Assembly: GCA_025642065.1 (NCBI GenBank)
Contig: JAODUP010000575.1
Span: forward strand, 1 to 64,000
Length of the DNA stretch: 64,000 nt
Reading direction: 5' to 3'
Source of the DNA: Paralvinella palmiformis
Taxonomy: Eukaryota > Annelida > Polychaeta > Terebellida > Alvinellidae
Below, piece after piece: positions 33,927-46,700 of the stretch. The position numbers and the translations under genes are program-made. The number at the start of each line of letters is the position of its first letter. Positions within the stretch are counted from its first letter, which is position 1. Below the pieces are notes generated by a model. It saw nothing but the letters and a program-made list of their open reading frames with translations. It ran no database searches and was not told where the DNA came from.

Positions 33927-34704
33927 CATGATTCTGTTTGTATATACATGTATATGTGTGTGATGGAACGTGTGTCTGTCTATGCGTGTGATTGATAACT
34001 CGCCACAGCGTGGTTCCCTTTTAACAAACCATGCCAAAGCTAGCCATCATCAAGACAATACGTACACTCGGTGCATCCATTGATACAGCTGGTGCCAGCC
34101 CGTAGACGCTGTTCTTCTGCAGATCGTAGGCGTTCTCGTCCGTGCTCAAGTAAGATGGAGTCTTCTCTCGCCAGTAAAGAGCATTGTTCGATGAGTAAAT
34201 GTCATGATCAGCTGCAAGGGAAGAGAAGGTGTGTCATTTAAATTTGACATACATTTGAAGAAAAAAAGGAATACAAAATGGTACATGTTATTCTTTTTAA
34301 ACCAAGAAATTGACTGAACATCCAGGCAGTGGAAGCGACTCTAGTTGCTTTTGCGTAAACGAAATTATAAAACGTTTCTTGCTACATTTAAGACAAAAAC
34401 ATAGACCGAAACGGGACATCTAGCACTTCAGCGGCCAAACAACAACAACAACAACAACTACCATCGAAGAAAATCGTGAATGTAAACGACATACGCTGAA
34501 TTCCCATATTAGACTCTCGGTAGCCCTTGGCTCGCCTGTTGCGTCGACATTTCCAGTAAACGATGAGGCCAATCATGAACAGTAACATACTACCGACCAC
34601 TGCACCTGCTATGATCCAAGTAGCAGTTACCGCAGCTGGATTTGAATAGAAACGTATACTGATAGTGAAATGCGGCATTATTTCGTTGTGGCCAGAGAAA
34701 TACA

Positions 34705-34736
<32 letters not shown>

Positions 34737-36557
34737 GTTGTGTGTGTGCGTGCGTGCGTGCATGCATGCATGCATGTGCCAGCGTGCGTGCGTGGAAAAT
34801 CTGACAATTTTCATCAAATCGATTGTGAATACACAAAACAAAAACAAAGAAGAAAGACTTAAATCTCGTTCTTACCTGCATCAGGTTCTGCAACACTCGG
34901 CCTCTGCTTCACTGTAAAACAAATTAGAACAAAACACCTGTTGAGAGGAATTTTTGATAATACACAGCTGGCATACACCTGCCAGTAAAAACCTAACGAC
35001 GATCATCGTTAGTATTTCTAGTAAGAGCATAAAACGAGTTCCTGATTTTAATTTTTTTTCTAGAATAACGCATACACACATCCAAAAATAAATACGCGAT
35101 AAATCATGTTTTCTTTATTATGGTAGGTTTTCATTATTCGCCCGTTACGTATACAAATAGAGATTCCGTCAGGTTTCGTGCGTACGACAAACTATCACAT
35201 CCATCCATTGTTTATCAATAATTACAGGTGTATAATATGCAAGAAATGATTCTCTAAACAGCTTACTCAATGAGGTATTACAAAGCTTCACTTAATTCAT
35301 CAGCGGATGATGTAATTGGTTTTCTTACAACATCCATACAGCGTTTTGTTTTAGCCCATTCAAATGGGCTGTAACACGCCAAAGACAAACACCCGGTTGA
35401 GATATTCGAACCGAACACCTCTCACATTCTAAGCGATCGCTCTATAACAACTAAGCCATCGTGACCACTAATCCCCACCATTGTTCGGCCCCGTTATGAA
35501 CCCATTCCGGATTGATTATAGTTCTGCTTATGTACGCACATTTCGTGTCCGTTTCCGTCGGATCCGGTTCCATTCCCATGACAGTAAGCTGTTCGTTGAC
35601 GGCATCCTTGATGTCATCGTCAGTGATGTTATTGGTCGACGTGCCCAGATCGAACTCGGCGATGACGCTGCCATATCTGAAATGATACGACGGGATACAT
35701 GGTCGATAATAGGGGTAGGTGGCCATATATTGAGGGGAAAACACACACACACTCACTCACACACAAACACACAGGTAAACATAAACACACACACACACAC
35801 ACACTGGTAAATACATACACGTATATATATATATATATATATATATGTGAGTGGGTTTACGATATACTAGTAGAGGATATATAGCTGTTGTGTATTAACA
35901 CTCACGAGAACGAAACATTGGAAATCGCTTGAACTCCGCCTTTCAGTTTCATGCTGTTGCAGCCGAGACGATGGGATAACTGAGATATAGAACATGGCGA
36001 TACAATCAGAGCGGGATTAGTTTACATATTAATGCACGCGCGCGCGCACACACACACACACACATGCTTCCACGTGTTGCTGAGATTTGTGAAATGGTTT
36101 GTCTTTATAAAACGACAATTGCCCGTTCCACCCCCATCCCCACCGAAACAAAATTAACAACCAAACAGCCATATAAGTAGCGCCTACTAATGCCTAAAAT
36201 ACCCCCCCCCCCCCGTCCTATTCATATCCTTAAGTGTACGCTTTGTGAATGTCGAGCAATATTTTTCTTTCCGGCTTCTAGGAAACAAACTTACATCAAC
36301 AGTCAGCGTCGATGTGTATGACTTATATATTTCGGATGATTGATCGGCTAAATCCGGTACGTAGTTCACTCCATAGAGTCTGACCGTCGTCCTATAAACG
36401 AACATCTGTTTCCAGACGAGCTGCTGCGGTGCACAGACTGTTTATAATGTAGAACGGAAAGCTGTCAACGTTGTACTTGTTAAGCGTAACATCATCATCA
36501 TCATCGTAACATCATTACGTTTGTCCAGATAGAAAAAAGAAAACACACACACACACA

Positions 36558-36600
<43 letters not shown>

Positions 36601-39600
36601 AAATATTTAATACCTGGGTTATCTGGATCACCCTTGGATGGAGAATCTGGATCCGTATCTGTGAATAATTATGAAATAATTATGAAATAATAAAAATAGC
36701 CCGGTCGTGCCGTTCTCACTACGTATATCCAATATGATTTTATAGTTTCTAGATTTATACAAGAAATATCACGACAAAGAAACCATACTTATTGGCGTAA
36801 ACGTCTTCCATACCTGTCATTAATCTCACTGAAAATAATAGAAACGGAATTAAAAACAACGTTAATTCGCCTCATCGACAATATCCACTCGTAATGTGGT
36901 CAATATAAACAATGGACAATTGGTTTAAAACGCCGAAATAGCGTTTGTTATGCCTACCTGTTATTGTCAGGGTATCGTCGTTTATTTTGAAATTGTTAGC
37001 AGAGATCGTACTGTTGACAGCACCGCGGAGGAGATCTTTATCAATGGAGGATGTGGTTTGCGAGAGGGCGATCAGATGGAAGCTGATGTTGTTGTACCGG
37101 TTGAACGGGTCTGGCCTGATGGTGAAATGGATGGTACACTAATTAAATTTATAACACAGGCCGCTGATAGATTGACTGAATGGCTGACTGATTGATTGAC
37201 TGACTGACTGACTGACAGAATCGGTAGCTGAATGGGTGGATGACTGGCTGGCTGACTGACTAACTGATCGACGGACTGATTGAATGATTGACTGAATGTG
37301 TAACTGACTGGTTGGTTGGTTGGATGGTTAATTAACTCGTTGGCTGGCTGGCTGATTGACTGATTCACTCACTCACCCACTCACTCACTCAATCAATCAA
37401 TCAATCAATCAATCACTACATCAACCAATAAAACAAGCAACCACATAAATGCACTTTCCATCGATATACTACATGTTTTGTAGAAGATTAATTGTTAACA
37501 CTTACACAGAAAGGTAATCCTCGAGGGAAGACACAGCAGGCTTATCTCCATGGCAACCCATTGCATTTTTAATCTGTTTGTGGCGAAATATAGTTAATTT
37601 GGGCAGCTAAAAAATGTAGCGTGCTGCATTGTTTTGTATACAGTAAATGGAAGCCATAAAATTTAGCAGAAGGTAAAATATTACTCGTAGAGGACCAATA
37701 TAATTAGATATTTTATAATTATGAATTTCTTGTTAATATTAAAATTTAAAAAACAAACAATGATTGAATGACACGTTTAATAATTATAATAATAATAATA
37801 ATGTAAGAAATTTCAACGCTCAACATTATCTACCCGTGAAAACACATTTTATACTTTTATGCAATATATAGACAATAATTGAAACGTTTGGGTCAAAAAT
37901 AAATTGTCATTAGTTTACTTACCTCTTTCAATAGCTTCCTTTCTAATAAGTTGATCGATGTTAGTGTTCCAGCAAGATTTTCGTCGAGAAAGTTAACGTC
38001 GAACATGGTAAACGACACCGTCACTGACAAACGTTTTGTTTCCAGATCGGCTCCGCCTGACTCGCATACCAAATCTTCATTGCCGCCAGATCCAGATTGG
38101 CCAGCATCCGAACCATGACCCTGTTCAGGAAGTTCGGTGTTGGATCTGGATTCTAATCCAAACATGGATGCATATTGTTAGTTAAAGTAAGCATAAATAA
38201 AACGTTCGATTAATCGAGTGAGTGAGTCAGTGAATTGCTGAATGGGTAAGAAAGAGGGTGTTTTTTCAGCCTCGACACTGGTGTTTTATTGAAGGATGAA
38301 GCATTTCTAAGACGTTGGCAGTACCGGGATTCGATCCCCAAACCTGGAGATATGCAGTTCAGTGTGCTACCAAGAGCACAACAGGCAGTGCAGTGCCTCT
38401 TTGAATCATAATATTTATTTAACAAAACCTAAAACTTGTACTTGTTTTGATCCGCTTTCAACAACTTATCATCAATTGTAAAGGTGTTCATGATTATCTT
38501 CAATTGTTCACCGTTTTTATAACCTTCGATGCTAACCTCTGATGCTGATGGAAGACGTATTCAGCGTCCAAGTGGTCTGGATAAGAACGGCGATCAAAGC
38601 TTTTCTTATCTGCTCCGGACTCACCATCTTCGTAGGTGTAAATTTTGTAGCCAACTGGAAGCTGATCTCAACAGTGCTTACGTTGGAGTCAAGCCTACAA
38701 CAACAACGACAATAACAACAATAATAACAACAATAACAGCTTCATCTTCTATGGCGATCACTTCGCTCTATAGATCGCGTACGAGCTGGCACCATTTAAA
38801 CCTACTCGTTTCGGTGATAATGGTTCTATAACGAGCAGTTCTTAACGTAATCTGATCATCCGTATGTCTAACACGTATGCCACGTTATCATCATTATGAT
38901 GGCACCGGAAGAGTACGCGAACTTAATGCGTCCTAGGTTTACATTCCAATCGGAGTACAACGCTCGTCATTTCGGATCATCGTATGGAATGGCAGCTTTC
39001 TTCGAATGGTATCATCTAGCTTTCGTGGTAGGAGATGGATATCAGCACAAATATTACCACAACAGGACAATATTTTGTATCCGTACTGGTCTATTTACAC
39101 ACACACACACACACACACACTAAATACGTTTCGGTAACAGTGCTGCTTAAAACACTAGATCAGAACAGGCATATTTGATTTAATCTCATCTGATACTTCG
39201 AAAACATCTGACTTTAGAGAACGCATTTGTTGAACCCATTCGGTCGCTATTTCTAGCTAAAGATAACGGAATCTGCTTAAAAAACACCGTATGACATTTA
39301 AATCATAGGCCAAAGCGTAAATATTATACACATAACCATCCGATCAACAGATGATCTCGCATTGTCAGAAGGTATCACTTACAAAGAATTGAAGTCTCTG
39401 AGACCTTGAAACGCCTCTTTGGATCCGGCGCAACCGAACAAGGCGCGGAACTGAAATATACATATGCAAAACGATATTGCGTACATTCGTTTTGATGATG
39501 GCACCACATGAATGGTTATTTTCTAGCCGTCTATGCGAAATTCAGAATCGTGCCCAATCGTGGCTTACCCGACTCGTTATTTCTGACTGGAATAAATTAA

Positions 39601-40917
39601 ATTGCGTTGCGAAGGGAAGAACGAAATTCGGCATCGTGCTGTCGTTCACCGTTATCGTGAATGAAATTTTCAACTTTTCCTCTTGCCAATCCTCGTCATC
39701 TCTGGAGCTGCAATCTGATGGAATTAAAAACAATAGTAAACGTAGGTCTACCCGAATCTGGCTCGTACGCAATGATCCACGGCATAATACGAATGCGATC
39801 GATGTGGTACGCTAGACAATGGCGCGTCATTGCACGTACCTAGTTTATCTTTTTCTCCGGATGAGTCGTGCTTGATAGTTTCAACAACCATATCTGATAT
39901 AGGTGAAAAACGGGGGAAACGTCAAGTTGTAAAAATGTGCAACGTAAAAATGTGTAGATGTCATACTTCTTCATATAGAAAGTGTTTATATTCTGAATAT
40001 CTGTTGATAAATGTTTGTGTTGGCTTTTTATTTATTTGGACGATAATCAACAACATTTAATGATGTGAAAACAATGTATTGATTTCAACGTACATGAAAT
40101 AAGAAAGCTTTGTAGTGTGGCGTGAAATTTCTCCTCTATTATGTCGATAATTACTGAATTAATGGTGTTGTTCAAGAATACGGATTCGAGATCGTCAGCA
40201 GTAGAATAAACGTAGAGCGCGTATTCCAGTTTGCACGTTCCCGCTTCCTTATCGCCACTGGAAGATAATTAATTAACAGTCTTTTAAATACTTGGTGCAA
40301 TAGCTGAACGAATTGACAGCAGAATTAGTATTAAGTTCATTCTGAAATTTAACATCGTGCAATGGTTAGCGTGAATTTGTATCTTCATCTGAGTCAAAGT
40401 AAGGGCAGTTTTACCTCGCCTTGATGCCATCAATCTTCGCCAATGCCCGCATCGACCCAGCACAGCCCATGGTACGATCGAGCTGTCAAGGGAATGGAAA
40501 TGAAGTTTTCTATGCCAAAATGCTACTAAATGAAATTTGCAAAAGCACACATACAGCCGACGGAATATCGACAAAATAGCAACGAAATAATGATCATACC
40601 TCTATCTCAAACTGTTTTCTGAAGAAGTTCAACAGACTCTTGAATGGCATTTGCATTAAATGTGCGGTGAAGTTGAAATTGACAACGTCCAGTGTCAGTT
40701 TGACCTCCTGCAGTACTAAGTCTTCATCCTCCCCTTCACAAACAACGGTACTTCCTGAGATGAATTAAAAACGATTCATTAGTTTACACTCCAAATGTGT
40801 AAGTAATGGCATGAAATGGCATTGAGGCTTAATTTCATTTACTATAAATATAATATCGTGCATTGCTCACCATCATCAATGTCCTCAACAATTGTTACTG
40901 GAACATAATAAATGGAA

Positions 40918-40966
<49 letters not shown>

Positions 40967-41936
40967 TTATTCTTATTATTAATTTCATAGACAGAATTGT
41001 ACATAATTGCTAGATTTGTACACACACTTTCATTGCTACATACTAAATAAGTTTGAACTTTGTCCATTGCCAAATAATTTGGCATGTGGCAGTAGCGCTC
41101 TTATGAGAAACAATACTCGTTCTTGATAGTTTCCAATCAATACGGGAATGTTTTATACGTAACTGTACAATTATGAAATGCTCGTTATTAAATCCGACCA
41201 ACAACGTCACATAGCTAAACATGATATTATAATCCACAAAGAAAACACAGCCTACTTGTAATGGTCACACTTAGTATGGGGATCCCGAGCTTTTCTTCCG
41301 CGGCCGCACTAACTACTGAAGTAACCGTCTCGTTGAGGAATACGGAATCGCTGTCATTGATCGACGTATATATGAACAACTCATATTCTAGAATAGCGAG
41401 CCGGTCGACTGGATTTCCACTAAAAATATATCGAAGTGTAAAACGTTGAAAACATTTGAAACTAAAACGTTAAAACAAAATGATATAAAATAACGCTGTA
41501 TTTATTTAAAAGTAAAGATTACAAAACAACAGGAACAAATTGATTGATAAATCAAGCCACACACACAATCACACATACGCACTACACCCTTTACCTGTGA
41601 TAAATGGCGTTAATTTTCTTCAGTGAATGTTCCGATCCCGTGCATCCAAGAACATTCTCAAACTGACGTAAGAGGGAACGAAATACGAGAATATTAAAAC
41701 CTTTATTTTCGGTATTTTAAATGCAATTCTCTACAATCTCATTATATCACAATTAGTGGATATATACCTCGAACATAAGATCAATCCTGAACGAGTGCAG
41801 TAGATGTTTCCAGAACTCCCCCATCCGGTCCATATCAGTAAAACTTAATGTCAGCTTAATTCTTTGCAAAATCAATTCCTCTTCGTTTTCGCTTCCCTCA
41901 CATATGTCTTGGCTCCCTAGCACAATATTACCATTC

Positions 41937-41988
<52 letters not shown>

Positions 41989-43643
41989 CAACCATTCTAA
42001 TTTTTACAAACACGGAAGTCCAAGTGTGAAAACACAACACATTTATTACACCTTTACTTTTATCCCCCCCCCAAAAAAAAATAGTTAAAAACTAAATTGA
42101 AACCAATCACCTGAATTACCTTTATCTTCAAAGTCGTCGATGATTGTAACTGAAGATAAGAAATCGTTTAAAATTAATTATGACATTCCTGTGTGAGCAT
42201 TAAGATAAGTCAGATATTATATAGGCGAGCAAGCGAGAGAACAGTTGAAATGGTACCAAGAAGGCGCTGATTTATAAATCATTTTTAATTATCTGTCATT
42301 AGAAATTCTAATTCAAATATCAGTCTATCATTAAAATGACCTAGAACTCGGGACAATGGTAAGTCGAACTCGAATATGATTGAACAGTTCTCATATAAAA
42401 TTTATATAATGACTACGCTAGAAAAACACTAAAACCGAGTAAAATGTCTTACTATTAAAGGAGCTGCTTATCAAGGTCACTCCAAGCTTTTCGACAATTG
42501 TAGAATTAAGCACCGAACTTATTGTCTCGTTTAGAGATGCTGACTCGTTGTTGCTGCTTGTGGTATAAATATACAACTTGTATTCCAGTTCAGCTGTGCT
42601 AGTCAGTATGTTGCCACTGTTGATCGAATACAAACAAAACATTCCTGTCACCATCACATTTTGTCTACGATGCGTCAGAATAACAGATATGGTTGAGTGA
42701 ATGCGCGAGTCAGTCAGAAACAGAATGAGTGACGGAGTGTATGAGTGAATGGGTGGGTGTGAGAGTGGGTGAGTCATTAAATTAGTCAGACGTTCGGTCA
42801 GTCGGTCCGTCAGTCGGCCAGTCAGTTACTCGCTCACTCACTCATCTTCAAGTAGAAAGTGTCAACAGAAGTTTAGCTCAATAAGACATTAACTGACAGA
42901 AGCTAGTTATGTTAAATATATTAATAATAAATATTATTTATAATACAACTACGAAAAGTACTCATAAGAGACCTCACCCATAATTGACAGCTTCGATCAG
43001 CTTCAAGGCGTTTTTCGATCCTGAACAACCCAGAATCTTCCCAAACTAAGCCACGGAATAGATCAAATAAATTTGCATTCAATTATATAATTTTACTCAA
43101 GAAAACGCAATAATTAGTACCCAGAATATGTTAACTCGATATTAGTTCAATCTCTTTGATACACAAAACAGGCCCTGCGTATTTATACCTTGACGAGTAT
43201 AGAATGTGTGACATTTTATTGGAGAAGACAGGAACATCTTACCTCAAAGTCCAGATCAGCTCTGAGAGAAATCAGTAGGACATTAAATGACATGATGGTA
43301 CTATTAAAACCTTCAAGTGAAAGTGTCAGATCGACCTCACTTAGAACCAGTTCCTCATCATCGTTTCCATCACAAACATTTTCATCACCTGAAAGCAAAT
43401 AACCTAGATCGTGATCATCGCGTACATATTATATATGGAGCTGGCCCTTTTGGGCTGTAACACTTGAATGGCATAATGTAATTGAACAGATTTGATCACT
43501 TACCTGAATTTTCATCGTCTTCAAAGTCGTCGATAATTGAAACTGAAATTTAAAAGATCAATTGTCACTTTTTATCTGATTAGGTGAGGATTTAGAATTA
43601 ATTTCACGAATGGAATACGAATTATTATTTGAATGCAATGTTA

Positions 43644-43707
<64 letters not shown>

Positions 43708-46700
43708 AGAGATAATGTGATAGATCAAGGAAATAATTAACTAAATAAACGTTCATACCAATCATGTTTATAGTAGTCACTGTAACTTGAAGCTTTTCTT
43801 CAATGGCAACACTGATTATATTCTTAACTGTTACATTTAGAGACGCTGAATCGCTATCATTGCCAGAGGTATAAATATACACTGTGTATTCAAATACAGC
43901 GTGTCCTTCCATTACACTACCACTGAAGAAAGGATTAAAAGAAAAACAAGTATAAACTTTAATGACCATTACACACTAAAACAACAACAACAACAACAAA
44001 TCGTACGTAACCACAATTCATTCTACAAGCGCAAGTAACGATCATGGTAATTACGAGATGTCATTTTACCTGTAGTCATCCGCTGTTATTTTCTTCAGTG
44101 CTTGCTTCGATCCAGCGCATCCAAGATTTCTCTCTAACTAATATAAGCGTTGAAGGGTAAACACTAGTTTTTCGAATAATTTCCATTCTCACAATTTCAA
44201 CATTATATGACTATAGCGTTGAATGTAACACGTGACTAAACCGTTGAATGTAACACGTGACTACAGCGTTGAATGTAACACGTGACTACAGCGTTGAATG
44301 AAACAAATGACCGCAGTGTTGAATGTAACACGTGCCTAAACCGTTGAATGTAACACATGACAACAGCATTGAATGTAACACACGAGAAGATAAACAGTTT
44401 TAGTGACATTCTTATTCGAACGATACCATTTCTTTAATACGATATGAAACAATATCTAACCTCGAACGCCAGGTCGGCTTTGAAAGAAATCAGCACATCA
44501 CCGAAAGACATCGACCTCATCAATCTGCCCGAAGTAAAGCCCTCTAATGAAAGCGACAGGTGGTATTCGTGAAGAACCAGATCGTCGTCATTTCCACTTC
44601 CTTCACAACGGCCTTTCTCTCCTTTCAACATAAAATAAAAGTAATATATACTATTTTGTTGAGATAAGTCTCATTGATAATGAATGCATTAAAGAGTAAA
44701 GTTAAATTATAGAGTCAACACTAATTAAAATGGTCATATCACTACCAACCATTTGAACTGTTCTGAAAAATTTCAGAATCACGTCATTAATTATTCGAAA
44801 TATAATGAAAACAATATGTCAACATTTATAGCAAAATATGTTATTTGATATTGAATTTTTTATTATTAGCGGTTAATAATCACCACAGTTCACTTCTCAT
44901 GTGTACAATGATGTTGCATTTAATTGAACAGTATAGAAACAATAATTTTTACTTAAACCCACCTGACTTCATTCCGTCTTCAAAGTCTTCGATAATCGTT
45001 ACTGAAATATAAAACATCAGATTTATGCATATTTATTCAAAGTAAATCAACCATTTCCCTTTTACACATCATAAATTTTAATCTTCAATTATTGATTGCT
45101 AATAAAAAATATTAGTTATCAAACCAGTTAATTTTCAAATAGGAAAAGCCACTTTTCGTGATCTTCTAGTTTTCTCAACATTAAACTTGATAATAATAAT
45201 TTATAATCCATGGTTATATCCATTATCATCAAAACTAACGTTACATTACAAGAAACATCAACATTAAATTCAAACGTAAAAAGAAAAACACCACATACCA
45301 CTCATAAATGAGCTAGTCAAAGTAACCCCAAGCTTCTCTTCAACTGCTGTACTGATGGCACTGTTAACAGTGTCATTTAGAGATGCTGAATCACTCTCGT
45401 TACCAGAAGTATAAATGTACAACGTGTATTCAAATACAGCGCTTCCTTCCATTCGGCCTCTCCTACATTTAGAAACAATATCAAACCGGTCACAGTAAAT
45501 TCATAGTAATTACTTACATACAAGTTAAAAACAATTCCATCTCACAAGATTAGTTTTATATTAATGCTACTTATGATTGATATCAAAATTATATATTGTC
45601 TTACTTATAATTATCAGCTGTGATCTTTTTCAGTGCATGCTTCGACCCGGCACATCCAAGAGCATTTTCTAACTAATTGGAGAATGAAAAAAGAACGTTT
45701 TCTTCAATTCTTACTAACACGATAATACATAAACATTAAACATAAACATACCTAGCAAAGCACCATATGAAATAATAATTAGTGAATTTCCATACACATA
45801 AACCTTTTCAAACCTTTTGCAATTTAAATTTCTTACCTCAAATGACAGGTCACCTTTGAACGAAATCAGCACCTCACTGAATGAAATCGGTCTCGTAAAT
45901 CTTCCAGAAGTAAAGCCCTTTAAGGAAAGCGACAAATGGTATTCGTGAAGAACCAGATCATCGTCATTTCCACTTCCTTCACAACGGCCTTTCTCTCCTT
46001 TCAATATAAAATATAAGTAATATATATTATTTTGTTTAGATCAATCTCGTTGTTAATGAACGCCCTAAAAAGTCGCGCTAAATTATAGAGTCAACACTAA
46101 TTAATATGGCAATATCACTACCAACCATTTGAAATGTTCTGAAAAATTTCACAATCACGTAATTATTTATTCGAAACATAATGAAAACAATATGTCAAAT
46201 TATAAAACTAAAAATATGCTGTGATATATAAAATTATTATTAGCGCTTAATAACCAGTACAGTTCACTTCTCATGTGTACACTGATGTTACACTTAATTA
46301 AACAGTATAGAAACAAGAATTTTTATTTAAACCTACCTGACTTCATTTCGTCTTCAAAGTCTTCGATAATCGTTACTGAAATATAAAACATCAGATTTAT
46401 GCATATTTATTCAAAGTAAATCAACCATTTCCCTTTTACACATCATAAATTTTGATCTTCAATTATTGATTGCTAATAAAAAAATATTAGTTATCAAACC
46501 AGTTAATTTTCAAATAGGAAAAGCCACTTTTCGTGATCTTCTAGTTTTCTCAACATTAAACTTGATAATAATAATTTATAATCCATGGTTATATCCATTA
46601 TCATCAAAACTAACGTTACATTACAAGAAACATCAACATTAAATTCAAACATAGAAAGAAAAACACCACATACCACTCATAAATGAGCTAGTCAAAGTAA

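Noticed and set aside
38529..38831. Plus-strand 100-codon frame
   Set aside because: It is antisense to module 13 exon C and runs into an ACA repeat; the minus strand has matching splice sites and homology.
38896..39123. Plus-strand frame MMAPEEYANL...
   Set aside because: Intronic, ends in an AC repeat, and no family resemblance or splice support.
39477..39815. Plus-strand 112-codon frame
   Set aside because: Antisense to module 13 exon A, which fits the repeat family and phases.
44205..44385. Regular short repeats resembling a CRISPR array
   Set aside because: Units are directly adjacent without unique spacers, and the context is a eukaryotic intron. This is a minisatellite.
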